Source: Pseudomonas sp. AN-1 | GTDB lineage: Bacteria; Pseudomonadota; Gammaproteobacteria; Pseudomonadales; Pseudomonadaceae | Reading direction: 5' to 3' | DNA: 64,000 nt | Assembly (NCBI RefSeq): GCF_034057115.1 | Contig: NZ_CP139195.1 | Location: 1,364,001 to 1,428,000, forward strand | Made by a program: the position numbers and the translations under genes | The notes under the pieces: generated by a model | What the model was told of the DNA's origin: nothing | The model's database searches: none | What the model saw: the letters and a program-made list of their open reading frames with translations, nothing else | Shown: in pieces, positions 45,853 through 55,665 of the stretch | Layout of the letters: each line of letters begins with the position of its first letter | Position numbering within the stretch: the stretch's first letter is position 1

Positions 45853-45868
45853 TGGCACGAGCATTGCT
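45853..45868 (+). promoter_or_regulatory. Sigma-54 promoter of sfnECR
   Basis: TGGCACGAGCATTGCT fits TGGCACG-N4-TTGCW exactly, with GG-N10-GC spacing. A TTAAAAGGATTT stretch just upstream recurs before the sigma-54 site at 56284-56299. It lies 43 nt before the sfnE ATG. Confidence 0.9.
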
Positions 45869-45910
45869 GTGTTCCTGTACCGCAAGCAACTGTTGAAAGG
45901 AACACACTCC

Positions 45911-46474
45911 ATGAGCACTCCCCTGAAAGTCGTCGCCGTCACCGGCAGCACCTTCCGCCCCTCGCGCACCCTGGCGCTGACCGAGGCGCTGGTCGCCGAA
46001 CTCGCCCATCGCCTGCCCATCGACAGCCGCATCGTCGAGCTGGGCGACATCGCCCGTCCGCTGGGCGGCGCGCTGTCGCGCAAGGAGCTGCCGGAAACCG
46101 TCGAGCACGAGCTGCGCGCCATCGAGTCCGCCGACCTGCTGATCGTCGCCGCGCCGGTCTATCGCGGTTCCTACCCGGGACAGTTCAAGCACCTGTTCGA
46201 CCTGATCGGTCAGGACGCGCTGGTCGGCACGCCGGTGCTGCTGGCCGCCACCGGCGGCAGCGAGCGCCATGCACTGGTGATCGACCATCAGCTGCGGCCG
46301 CTGTTCAGCTTCTTCCAGTCGCTCACCCTGCCGATCGGCGTGTATGCCGCGGAAGCCGATTTCACGGACTACCGGATCAGCAGCGAAGCCCTCAAGGCAC
46401 GCGTGCGCCTGGCCATCGAACGCGCCCTGCCGACGCTCGCCGCCGGCTCCGCCCGTCTGCAGAAGATCGCCTGA
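45911..46474 (+). CDS. sfnE: NAD(P)H-dependent FMN reductase (SfnE/MsuE type)
   Basis: The 187-residue flavodoxin-fold reductase starts MSTPLKVVAVTGSTFRPSRT, with the phosphate-binding GSTFRPSRT loop and the family segment AAPVYRGSYPGQFKHLFDLI and ATGGSERHALVIDHQLRPLF. It supplies FMNH2 to sulfone and sulfonate monooxygenases. It heads the sfnE-sfnC-sfnR order known from P. putida DS1, behind a sigma-54 promoter. Confidence 0.9.
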   Translation: MSTPLKVVAVTGSTFRPSRTLALTEALVAELAHRLPIDSRIVELGDIARPLGGALSRKELPETVEHELRAIESADLLIVAAPVYRGSYPGQFKHLFDLIGQDALVGTPVLLAATGGSERHALVIDHQLRPLFSFFQSLTLPIGVYAAEADFTDYRISSEALKARVRLAIERALPTLAAGSARLQKIA

Positions 46475-46578
46475 GCAGCGCACGGCCACCTCCAGCGGGG
46501 CGCCGGATCGCTGCTCGTCAGGACATCCGGCCGCTCTCTCCCCTGCCTCTCGCCAGCCACCACCAAGAGGAACAGCGA

Positions 46579-47766
46579 GTGACTGCCATCACCCCACCCA
46601 AAGTGCTGTCGCCCCTGCAGACAGCCCGCCAACTGGCTGCCGAATTCGCCGAAAGCGCCGTCGAACGCGACCAGCAGGGCGGCACCCCGAAAGCCGAGCG
46701 CGATGCCCTGCGCCGCAGCGGCCTGCTGACCCTGAGCATCCCGCGCCAGTATGGCGGCCAGGGCGCCAGCTGGAGCGAGACCCTGGAGGTCGTCCGCGAA
46801 TTCGCCCGGGTCGACAGCTCCATCGCCCACGTCTACGGCTTCCAGCACCTGATGCTGGCCACCGTGCGCCTGTTCTCCCGCCCGGACCAGTGGCAACCCT
46901 GGTTCGAACATACCGCGCGCAACAACTGGTTCTGGGGCAACGCCCTGAATCCCCTGGACACCCGCACCGTGGCGAAGAAGCGCGACGGCTGGCGCGAGTT
47001 CTCCGGGCGCAAGAGCTTCTGCTCGGGCTCGGCCGACTCGGAAATGCTGATCGCCTCGGCCCTCGACGAGGCGGCCGGCGGCAAGCTGCTGATCGCCGCC
47101 ATCCCCAGCAGCCGCACCGGCATCACCCTGCACGGCGACTGGGAGAACATGGGCCAGCGGCAGACCGACAGCGGCAGCGTCACCTTCGAGCGCGTGCGCG
47201 TCGAGGAGAACGAGCTGCTCCTCGATCCCGGCCCGCTGAGCACGCCCTTCGCCTGCCTGCGCCCGCTGATCGCCCAGCTGACTTTCGCCAACCTGTTCCT
47301 CGGCATCACCGAGGGCGCCTTCGCCGAGGCGCGCCACTACACGCTCAAGGAGAGCCGGCCGTGGTTCAAGTCCGGTGTCGAGCACGCCGGCGAGGATCCC
47401 TACGTACTGCGCCATTACGGCGAGTTCTGGGTCGGCCTGGAGAGCGTGCGTGTCCTGGTCGAGCGCGCCAACGGCCTGCTCGACCAGGCCTGGAGCAAGG
47501 AACACAACCTCAGCGCCGACGAGCGCGGCCGCCTGGCCGTGGCCGTGGCCAGCGCCAAGGTCGCCGCCAGCCGGGTCGGCCTCGATCTCACCAGCCGCCT
47601 GTTCGAAGTCACCGGCGCCCGCGCGACCCACGCCGCCCTGCGTCTGGACCGCTACTGGCGCAACCTGCGCACCCAGACCCTGCACGACCCGCTGGACTAC
47701 AAGCTCCATGAGCTGGGCGACTGGGCGCTGAACGAGGCGCTGCCGACCCCCACCTTCTATTCGTAG
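46579..47766 (+). CDS. sfnC: SfnC-like acyl-CoA-dehydrogenase-fold flavin monooxygenase
   Basis: The 395-residue protein starts at a GTG behind AAGAGGA. It has LTLSIPRQYGGQGASW, FSGRKSFCSGSADSEM and the family LDRYWRNLRTQTLHDPLDYK end, which is shared by DszC-type monooxygenases. SfnC is encoded with sfnE and sfnR in sulfone-using pseudomonads, and its likely role is oxygenation of an organosulfur compound with reduced flavin. sfnR starts 8 nt after its stop. Confidence 0.9.
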   Translation: MTAITPPKVLSPLQTARQLAAEFAESAVERDQQGGTPKAERDALRRSGLLTLSIPRQYGGQGASWSETLEVVREFARVDSSIAHVYGFQHLMLATVRLFSRPDQWQPWFEHTARNNWFWGNALNPLDTRTVAKKRDGWREFSGRKSFCSGSADSEMLIASALDEAAGGKLLIAAIPSSRTGITLHGDWENMGQRQTDSGSVTFERVRVEENELLLDPGPLSTPFACLRPLIAQLTFANLFLGITEGAFAEARHYTLKESRPWFKSGVEHAGEDPYVLRHYGEFWVGLESVRVLVERANGLLDQAWSKEHNLSADERGRLAVAVASAKVAASRVGLDLTSRLFEVTGARATHAALRLDRYWRNLRTQTLHDPLDYKLHELGDWALNEALPTPTFYS

Positions 47767-47774
47767 CGAACGCC

Positions 47775-48878
<1,104 letters not shown>

Positions 48879-48988
48879 GCGTGCGCAACGCCCACTACCC
48901 AGCCCGCCGCCACCTCCAGGTGCCGGCGGGCTGCTGCTTTCCGCCGGCACCGCTTGCCGGCCGCGTGGCCAGCACTTTCTGCAGCCGA

Positions 48989-49021
48989 CAAAAAACCGGG
49001 CCATCGACTGATGGCCCGGTT
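48989..49021 (-). terminator. Bidirectional terminator between sfnR and the ABC operon
   Basis: AACCGGGCCATC (48994-49005) pairs perfectly with GATGGCCCGGTT (49010-49021) around GACT. The preceding A run gives a U tract on the minus strand, so it ends the ABC operon transcript, and it may also stop sfnR read-through. Confidence 0.85.
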
Positions 49022-49046
49022 CGCCGTCATGCGAGCGCTGGAGGAG

Positions 49047-50372
49047 TCAGGCTTCCTTGCTGCAATCGCGCGGGGTGATGCCCTTCTCCTGCGCGTACTT
49101 GCGCGAGGACGCCTCGATGATCGGCCGCAGCAGGGCGCGGTCGGCCTGCACCCAGTCGCTGATCAGGTTCCACTTCTCGCCGTCCCACTGCTGGAAGCGC
49201 ACCGCGCCGCCGCCCTCGTGGTCGGAGCAGGACAGCTGCAGCGGCTGCACCAGACCCAGGGCGCCCAGTTCCTTGAGGCGGGTGTCGTCCAGCTTGAGGT
49301 TCTCGAAGCCCCAGCGCACCTGCTCGCCGGTCAAGGGCTGCTTGCCGAACTTGGCCTGGGCGATGCGCAGCGCCTCGACGTTGAGGATGCCGTTGACCAC
49401 GCCGAGGTTGTAGTAGACGTTGCCGAAGCGCTTGGCATCGGCCAGGTCGCCCTGCCCCTTGTCGACCACCTCCTGCTTGATGCCCTGCAGCACCGGGAAC
49501 TCGGTGCCGGACGGGTGGGTGGTGATGGCGATGAAGCCCTTGGCCGCAGCACCGGCCGGGGCGGCGTCATCCTCGGAGTTGCTCCAGATGTTGCCGATGA
49601 TGCGGTTGGCCGGGAAGCCGACCTTCTGCGCGGTCTTCAGCGCCACCGGGTTCATCACCCCCCAGCCGCGCAGGATCACCCAGTCCGGCTTCTCGCGACG
49701 GATGTTCAGCCACTGCGACTGCTGCTCGTTGCCCGGGTGCGGCACCTCCACCAGGCTCAGGGCGAAGCCGTACTTGTCGGCGAGGATCTTCAGCACCTCG
49801 TTGGTTTCCTTGCCGTAGGGCGAGCCGTGGTAGAGGGTGACGATCTTCTGGCCCTTGAGCTTGTCGAGGCCGCCGGCCTGCTGGCCGATGTAGTTGACGA
49901 TCGCCGACACCTCGGAATACGGGTTGAGCTGCAGCGGGAAGGCGTAGGGGAACACGCTGCCGTCAGTGGAGTCGGTGCGGCCGTGGTTGATGGTGATCAG
50001 CGGCAGCTTGTCGGCGGTGGAGCGGTCGAGGGTGGCGTAGGCGATGCCCACCGACAGCGGGTTGGTGGCCGCCGCCGGCGCGCCGTTCAGACCGCCCTTG
50101 AGGCGCTCGTAGCACTCGACGCCCTTCTCCACCACGTACTCGGTCTCGCACTCGCTCCAGGTCAGCTTGACGCCGTTGACCCCGCCGCCCGCGTTGACGT
50201 ACTTGAGATAGTCGATGAAGCCGCCGAAGAAGCCGGTGCCACCGGCCGCGTAGGGGCCGACCCGGTAGCTCTGCAGCGGGAAGTACTGTTCGCCCTCGGC
50301 GTGGGCGCTGAGGGCCGCGCTGCCCAGGCTGATGGACAGCGCCAGGCTGGCGACGAAACTGCGTTTGAACAT
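49047..50372 (-). CDS. Branched-chain-amino-acid-type ABC transporter substrate-binding protein
   Basis: The 441-residue protein has a signal peptide (MFKRSFVASLALSISLGSAALSAHAEG) and a periplasmic-binding-protein type 1 fold (ERLKGGLNGAPAAATNPLSVGIAYATLDRS). It ends with a Cys-containing PRDCSKEA tail. It belongs to the sfnG operon with two Liv-type permeases and one ATPase. In this context the ligand is more likely an organosulfur compound than an amino acid; that is inference. Confidence 0.88.
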   Translation of the reverse strand: MFKRSFVASLALSISLGSAALSAHAEGEQYFPLQSYRVGPYAAGGTGFFGGFIDYLKYVNAGGGVNGVKLTWSECETEYVVEKGVECYERLKGGLNGAPAAATNPLSVGIAYATLDRSTADKLPLITINHGRTDSTDGSVFPYAFPLQLNPYSEVSAIVNYIGQQAGGLDKLKGQKIVTLYHGSPYGKETNEVLKILADKYGFALSLVEVPHPGNEQQSQWLNIRREKPDWVILRGWGVMNPVALKTAQKVGFPANRIIGNIWSNSEDDAAPAGAAAKGFIAITTHPSGTEFPVLQGIKQEVVDKGQGDLADAKRFGNVYYNLGVVNGILNVEALRIAQAKFGKQPLTGEQVRWGFENLKLDDTRLKELGALGLVQPLQLSCSDHEGGGAVRFQQWDGEKWNLISDWVQADRALLRPIIEASSRKYAQEKGITPRDCSKEA

Positions 50373-50450
50373 CGTGATTGTCCTTGTCGAAGAATGGGAG
50401 GTCGGGGCCGGACCGGCGTCCGGTAGTGCTTGGGTTCGGGAAAGCGCCAT

Positions 50451-51518
50451 TCAGTAGCGCAGCGGCCACACCCGGGCGCGCTCGCGCAGGCGTTGCCAGA
50501 GACGGGCGAGGCCCTCCGGCTCCTTGATCAGGAAGGCGATGATCAGCGCGCCGAACAGCATCTTCTGCAGGTTCTCCAGCTGTCCGGCGTCGATCAGCCC
50601 GGCCGGCAGCAGGCCGGCGAGGTTGGAGAGCAGCAGCGGGAACAGCACGATGAAGGCGGCGCCGAGGAAGTTGCCGAGGATGCTGCCCAGTCCGCCGATG
50701 ATGATGATGAACAGCACCTGGAACGAGCGGTTGAGGTCGAAGCCGTGCGGCTCCACGGTGCCCAGGTAGGCGAACGCCCAGAGCGCGCCGGCGATGCCGA
50801 GGAAAAAGCCGCTGATGGCGAAGGCCAGCAGCTTGGTCTTCGCCAGCGGGATGCCGATCACCGCGGCGGCGGTATCCATGTCGCGCACCGCCATCCAGTT
50901 GCGGCCCAGCTCGCTGCGCACCAGGTTGTGGCCGAGCCAGAACAGCGCCGTCACCACGCCGAGGGTCAGCAGGTAGCGGCCGTCCGGCGAACCGAAGTCG
51001 GCGCCGAGGATCTCCAGCTTGGGCGCGCTGATCACCCCGGACGGATTGTCGTTGGAGAACCAGCCGAACTTGGTCAGCGCCCACTGCACGAAGAACTGCG
51101 CAGCGAGGGTCGAGACGATCAGGTAGAAACCCTTGATGCGCAGACTGGGCAGGCCGAACAGCAGCGACACCAGGGCGGCGACCACCCCGCCGAGCAACAG
51201 GCTGAGCGGCAGCGGCAGCCCCGGCACGCGCAGCTCGAAGTTGTAGGCAGCGAAGGCGCCCACCGCCATGAACGCCGCCGAGCCGAGGGACAACTGGCCG
51301 GCGTAGCCGGTCAAGAGGTTCAGCCCCAGCCCGGCCAGCGACAGCACCAGGAACGGAATCAGGATGGCGCTGAACCAGTAGTCGTTGCCGAGGAAGGGCA
51401 CCACGACGAAGGCGAAGGCCAGCAGCAGGACCAGGCCGAGGCGGTCCTGGCGCAGGCGAAACAGGCGGCGGTCGTCGGCGTAGCGGGTGCTGAACTGACC
51501 GGCTTCTTGATAGAGCAT
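50451..51518 (-). CDS. LivM-type ABC permease
   Basis: The 355-residue permease has about ten hydrophobic segments and the LivM patterns LNLLTGYAGQLSLGSAAFMAVGA and AFAYLGTVEPHGFDLNRSFQVLFIIIIGGLGSILG. It starts 12 nt after the LivH-type permease and pairs with it in the membrane. Confidence 0.9.
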   Translation of the reverse strand: MLYQEAGQFSTRYADDRRLFRLRQDRLGLVLLLAFAFVVVPFLGNDYWFSAILIPFLVLSLAGLGLNLLTGYAGQLSLGSAAFMAVGAFAAYNFELRVPGLPLPLSLLLGGVVAALVSLLFGLPSLRIKGFYLIVSTLAAQFFVQWALTKFGWFSNDNPSGVISAPKLEILGADFGSPDGRYLLTLGVVTALFWLGHNLVRSELGRNWMAVRDMDTAAAVIGIPLAKTKLLAFAISGFFLGIAGALWAFAYLGTVEPHGFDLNRSFQVLFIIIIGGLGSILGNFLGAAFIVLFPLLLSNLAGLLPAGLIDAGQLENLQKMLFGALIIAFLIKEPEGLARLWQRLRERARVWPLRY

Positions 51519-51530
51519 GTCGCGATCTCC

Positions 51531-52412
51531 TTACACGCGCTCGATGGCGCGCTCGCCGAACAGCCCCGCCGGGCGCACCAGCAGGAACAGCATGGCCAGC
51601 ACATAGGGGAACCAGTTTTCGATGCCGCCGCCGACGAAGGGGCCGAGATAGACCTCGGCGAGCTTTTCCGCGGCGCCGACGATCAGGCCGCCGACGATGG
51701 CGCCGCTGATCGAGGTGAAGCCGCCGATGATCAGCACCGGCAGTGCCTTGAGCACCACCAGCGACAGCGAGAACTGCACGCCGAGGCGCGCGCCCCACAG
51801 CAGCCCGGCGACCAGGCCGACGAAGCCGGCCACCGCCCACACCACCGCCCAGATGCGCTGCAGGCGGATGCCCACGGTCAGCGCGGCCAGCGGATCGTCG
51901 GCCACCGCGCGCAGCGACAGGCCGATGCGGGTCTTGTTGAACAGCAGCGAGAGCAGCGCCACCAGCGCGGCGGCGATGCCGGCGGCGAACAGGTCGAACT
52001 GCGACAGCAGCAGGCCGCCGACCTCCAGCGGCGCGTCGTTGATGCCCAGCTCCAGACCGTGCACCTGGGCGCCCCACAGGGCCTGGGCGAAGCCCTCGAT
52101 CATGTACGACAGGCCGAGGGTGGCCATGAACAGGGTGATCGGCGAGCGGTTGACCAGCGGGCGCAGCACCGCGCGCTCGATCAGCAGTGCCAGAAACACC
52201 ATCGCTGCCAGGGTGATCAGGAAGGCGAGCCAGAACGGCACGCCGCGCTCCAGCAGGCTGACGAAGGTCAGCGCGGCGAACAGCACCATCGCGCCCTGGG
52301 CGAAGTTGAACACGCCCGAGGCCTTGTAGATCAGCACGAAGCCGATGGCGACCAGCGAGTACATCACCCCCGCCAGCAGCCCGCCGATCAGCACTTCGAA
52401 GAAGAATTCCAT
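51531..52412 (-). CDS. LivH-type ABC permease
   Basis: The 293-residue permease starts MEFFFEVLIGGLLAGVMYSLVAIGFVLIYK, the LivH N-terminus, and includes FNFAQGAMVLFAAL and LPVLIIGGFTSISGAIVGGLIVG. It follows the ATPase gene after 169 nt that hold the third double-hairpin repeat, which may serve as an intercistronic processing or attenuation point. Confidence 0.9.
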   Translation of the reverse strand: MEFFFEVLIGGLLAGVMYSLVAIGFVLIYKASGVFNFAQGAMVLFAALTFVSLLERGVPFWLAFLITLAAMVFLALLIERAVLRPLVNRSPITLFMATLGLSYMIEGFAQALWGAQVHGLELGINDAPLEVGGLLLSQFDLFAAGIAAALVALLSLLFNKTRIGLSLRAVADDPLAALTVGIRLQRIWAVVWAVAGFVGLVAGLLWGARLGVQFSLSLVVLKALPVLIIGGFTSISGAIVGGLIVGAAEKLAEVYLGPFVGGGIENWFPYVLAMLFLLVRPAGLFGERAIERV

Positions 52413-52489
52413 GTTGGATTTCCCGTTTGCGGGCGCAAGGCGCCCTGGCCGCCTGCGCGCAGGCGGGCGTTGTCGATTGCGGTTTTTTT

Positions 52490-52573
52490 GTAGGGTGGGC
52501 AACGGCGCAGCCTTGCCCACCGGCGGTGGCTGGCCACCCGGTGGGAAATCGCTGCGCGAGTTTCCCACCCTAC
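52490..52573. repeat. Double-hairpin GTAGGGTGG repeat, copy 3
   Basis: The left hairpin, GGTGGGCAA paired with TTGCCCACC around CGGCGCAGCC, is identical to that of copy 1. The right hairpin, GGTGGGAAA paired with TTTCCCACC around TCGCTGCGCGAG, matches copy 2 in its loop but has a changed, still paired stem. It sits between the ATPase and LivH-type genes. Confidence 0.85.
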
Positions 52574-52581
52574 GCTGCCAT

Positions 52582-53352
52582 CTAGTGCCGGGTGCCCAGA
52601 TAGGCGGCGATCACCTCGGGATCGCGGCGCACCTGCTCCGGCGGGCCGTCGCCGATCTTGCGCCCGTAGTCGAGCACCACCACATGGTCGGAGATGCCCA
52701 TCACCACGCCGATGTCGTGTTCGATCAGCACCACCGTGGTACCGAACTCGCGGTTGACCTCGACGATGAAGCGGCTCATCTCGGCCTTCTCCTCGGCATT
52801 CATCCCCGCCATCGGCTCATCGAGCAGCAGCAGGCGCGGCTCGGCGGCCAGTGCACGGGCCAGCTCGACGCGCTTCTGCAGGCCGTAGGGCAGCCGGCCG
52901 ACGATGGCCTCGCGCCACGGCTGGATGCGCAGGAACTCGATGACCCGCTCGGCCGCCGCGCGCTGGCGGTCGTCCTCGCCGGCCGCGCGGCCGATGCGCA
53001 GCGCCTGCTCAAGCCAGCTGCTGCGGCGCTTGAGGTTGCGCCCGGTGAGCACGTTGTCGAGCACGCTCATGCCCTTGAACAGCGCGATGTTCTGGAAGGT
53101 GCGGGCGATACCCAGCTCGGCGGCGGCGTGCGGGCGCATGCTGTTGCGCTCCACCCGGTCGAAACGGATCCGGCCCGACTGTGGCCGGTACACGCCATTG
53201 ATGATGTTCAGCAGCGAACTCTTGCCCGCGCCATTGGGGCCGATCAGCGCGCAGATCTCGCCGGGGGCGACGGCGAAGCTGAGGTCGGTGATCGCCTTGA
53301 CGCCCTTGAACGACAGGGAAATGTGCTCCAGCTCGAGCAGTGGTTGCGACAT
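52582..53352 (-). CDS. LivG-type ABC ATP-binding protein
   Basis: The 256-residue ATPase has Walker A GPNGAGKSS, the LivG-type ARTFQNIALFKGMSVLDNVLTG, signature-region GRLPYGLQKRVELARAL and Walker B LLLDEPMAGM. The core LSGGQ is replaced by LPYGLQ, as usual for this branch. No LivF-type second ATPase is present in the operon. Confidence 0.92.
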   Translation of the reverse strand: MSQPLLELEHISLSFKGVKAITDLSFAVAPGEICALIGPNGAGKSSLLNIINGVYRPQSGRIRFDRVERNSMRPHAAAELGIARTFQNIALFKGMSVLDNVLTGRNLKRRSSWLEQALRIGRAAGEDDRQRAAAERVIEFLRIQPWREAIVGRLPYGLQKRVELARALAAEPRLLLLDEPMAGMNAEEKAEMSRFIVEVNREFGTTVVLIEHDIGVVMGISDHVVVLDYGRKIGDGPPEQVRRDPEVIAAYLGTRH

Positions 53353-53367
53353 CGGTGCTTCTCCTCG

Positions 53368-54525
53368 TCAGGCCAGTTGCGAGCTGCCGTCGATCCAGCC
53401 GCTCACGGCCGGAACCGGGCGCTGCGGCGGGCGCTGCCACTCGGCGGGGTCGGGCCAGGTGCGTACCACGACGCCCAGCCCGGCGAAGAACTGCTGCGCC
53501 TCCTCGGCCAGCGGTTCGCCCACCAGCAGCGGCGCGTGGGTGCGCGAGAAACCCAGCACGTCGCGCAGCGGCCGGCACACCAGGGCGTGGCCGAGCGTGC
53601 GGCGCAGCAGGCCGGGACGGCGCGCCAGCGCCCAGTCCACCAGGCGGCGCTGCAGCGTGCCCGGCTGCGGCAGGCGGGCCAGCGCCAGTTCGTAGAGGCG
53701 GCCGTAGGTCTCGCGGGTGCCGGCCACCAGGGTCGGGCCCAGCTCGCGACGGTCGTTGTCGCGGGTGGCCAGGCTCTCCGGGAAGTTCAGGCGGAAGCCG
53801 GCGATCAGCCAGGGCGCCAGCAGGTAGCGCGCCTGGCCGCCGGCGGCGAAGGCGCGCGCCGCCAGCGCCTCCTCACGAGGGCCGAGCTGCTCGACGTCCA
53901 CCAGCCGGCGCCCCTCGCGGAGCAGCTCGGCATGGCTGATGCGCTGCTGCTCGTGACCGCCGTCGGCGCCGCGCCGGTAGAAGGCAAAGGCGCTGCGCTC
54001 GGCATGCGCCTGCGGCGCTGTCTGGTACGCCGAGGCTTCGGCGAGCAGGCGGGCGTAGGCCTGCGCCCCGCCCTCCTCCTCGCTCACCCCGCGGCCGTCG
54101 GCGTAGAACGCCAGACGCGGGGCGAGCGCCGCGGCACGCAGGCGCTGCAGCTCCTCCAGGCCCTCGGCGAAGACGAACTCCGGTTGCAGTTCGCGCAGCA
54201 GCTCGAGCTGATCGCCCGCCGCCTCCAGCGGATCGAACAGCGCCGCCACCCCGCCCAGCCATTGCGCGGCCAGCGCCGCCAGCAGCGCCTCCGGGCGCGG
54301 CCGGCTGAGGATCGCCAGGGTCGAGCCGCTGGCGAAGCCGCGCGCCTGCAGGGCGCCGGCCAGCGTGCTCACCTCGGCGGCGACCTGCGCCCAGCGGCGC
54401 ACCTGCCAGACGCCCAGACGCTTGTGGCGCAGGGCGATGCCCGCGTCCTGCTGGCGCGCCTGCCACTGCAACCACTCGGGCAGGGTGGCGGGGCTGCCCG
54501 CCCCGCTGTCCGCGAACCGAACCAT
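53368..54525 (-). CDS. AMP-binding-enzyme-like protein, degenerate adenylation domain
   Basis: The 385-residue protein starts MVRFADSGAGSPATLPEWLQWQARQQDAGIALRHKRLGVWQ and aligns with the N-terminal part of acyl-CoA synthetases (LAGALQARGFASGSTLAILSRPRPEALLAALAAQWLGG). The phosphate-binding TSGTTGxPK motif is replaced by FYRRGADGGHEQQ and the C-terminal lid domain with the catalytic lysine is missing. The protein is therefore unlikely to adenylate. Its retention in an intact frame between sfnG and livG suggests a binding or structural role. Confidence 0.7.
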   Translation of the reverse strand: MVRFADSGAGSPATLPEWLQWQARQQDAGIALRHKRLGVWQVRRWAQVAAEVSTLAGALQARGFASGSTLAILSRPRPEALLAALAAQWLGGVAALFDPLEAAGDQLELLRELQPEFVFAEGLEELQRLRAAALAPRLAFYADGRGVSEEEGGAQAYARLLAEASAYQTAPQAHAERSAFAFYRRGADGGHEQQRISHAELLREGRRLVDVEQLGPREEALAARAFAAGGQARYLLAPWLIAGFRLNFPESLATRDNDRRELGPTLVAGTRETYGRLYELALARLPQPGTLQRRLVDWALARRPGLLRRTLGHALVCRPLRDVLGFSRTHAPLLVGEPLAEEAQQFFAGLGVVVRTWPDPAEWQRPPQRPVPAVSGWIDGSSQLA

Positions 54526-54535
54526 GCTCAGCTCC

Positions 54536-55624
54536 TTATGCCGCGGCTTTTTCGGCGGCGCGCCGGGCTTCCAGCTCGCGCACCAGCGGCAGCACCTTCT
54601 CGCCGAAGTAGGCGACCTCTTCCTGGAAGTGCAGGAAGCCGCTGAGGATCAGGTCGACGCCGACCTCCTTGAGGGCGACGATGCGCTCGGCGATCTGCTG
54701 CGGGGTGCCGATCAGGTTGGTCTTGAAGCCGTCGTTGTACTGCACCAGGTCCTCGAAGGTGGACTTGGCCCAGTTGCCGTCGCCTTCCGGACTGGCCGCA
54801 CCGGCCTGCTTGACCTCATGACCGAAGGCGTTGACCGCCTCGAAATCGGCCTTGGCGATGATCTCGGCGAGCACGGCCTTGGCCTCTTCCTCGGTGTCGC
54901 GGGCGATGATGAAGGCGTTCACACCGACCTTGACCTGGTGGTTGTTGGCCGCGGCCTTGGCGCGGATATCGTCGACCTGGGCCTTGATGCCCTCGACAGT
55001 ATTGCCGTTGGTGAAGTACCAGTCGGAGGCACGCGAAGCCATGTCACGCGCAGCGCGCGAGCTGCCGCCCTGGAAGATCTCCGGAACCCGTGCCGGCTTG
55101 GGTTTCAGGCTGTAGTTGTGGAAGCGGTAGAAGTCGCCCTTGTAGGTGAAATCGTCGCGGGTCCAGATGCCGCGCAGCACGTCGATGAACTCCTCGGAGC
55201 GGCGATAGCGCTCGTCGTGCTCCAGCCATGGTTCGCCGATGGCGGTGAATTCGCCGCGGAACCAGCCGGAAACGATGTTCACCGCGATGCGGCCGTTGGT
55301 CAGCTCGGAAATGGTGGCGATCTGCTTGGCCAGCACCGCCGGATGCCACGGCCCCGGCAGGATCGCGGCGATCACCCGCAGCTTCTCGGTCGAAGCCAGC
55401 AGCGCGTGGCTGATGGACACCGACTCGTGCTGGAATTCGGCGCCGTAGCCGGCGGTGAAGCGGATCTGCGACAGGGCATACTCGAAGCCGGCGTTCTCGG
55501 CGATCTGGGCCAGCTTGCGGTTGTAGTCGATGTCCCAGCTGGTGCGCTGCTCGATCTTGCTGACCACCAGGCCGCCGCTGACGTTGGGTACCCAGTAGGC
55601 GAATTTGATGTTGTTCTGGCTCAT
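54536..55624 (-). CDS. sfnG: FMNH2-dependent dimethyl sulfone monooxygenase
   Basis: SfnG converts dimethyl sulfone to methanesulfinate and formaldehyde. The 362-residue luciferase-like enzyme starts MSQNNIKFAYWVPNVSGGLV and includes NIVSGWFRGEFTAIGEPWLEHDERYRRSEEF and EIFQGGSSRAARDMASRASDWYFTNG, all typical of the SfnG branch. It is the second gene behind the sigma-54 promoter at 56284, 41 nt after its FMN reductase. Confidence 0.93.
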   Translation of the reverse strand: MSQNNIKFAYWVPNVSGGLVVSKIEQRTSWDIDYNRKLAQIAENAGFEYALSQIRFTAGYGAEFQHESVSISHALLASTEKLRVIAAILPGPWHPAVLAKQIATISELTNGRIAVNIVSGWFRGEFTAIGEPWLEHDERYRRSEEFIDVLRGIWTRDDFTYKGDFYRFHNYSLKPKPARVPEIFQGGSSRAARDMASRASDWYFTNGNTVEGIKAQVDDIRAKAAANNHQVKVGVNAFIIARDTEEEAKAVLAEIIAKADFEAVNAFGHEVKQAGAASPEGDGNWAKSTFEDLVQYNDGFKTNLIGTPQQIAERIVALKEVGVDLILSGFLHFQEEVAYFGEKVLPLVRELEARRAAEKAAA

Positions 55625-55665
55625 TTCGTTTCTCCGTATCGGAATCGGTAAGGGAATGGCTGGGA

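Noticed and set aside
50430-52493. 687-codon plus-strand frame opposite the Liv-type permeases
   Set aside because: It is an antisense shadow rich in Gln, His, Glu and Arg with no family resemblance; the minus-strand permeases are clear.
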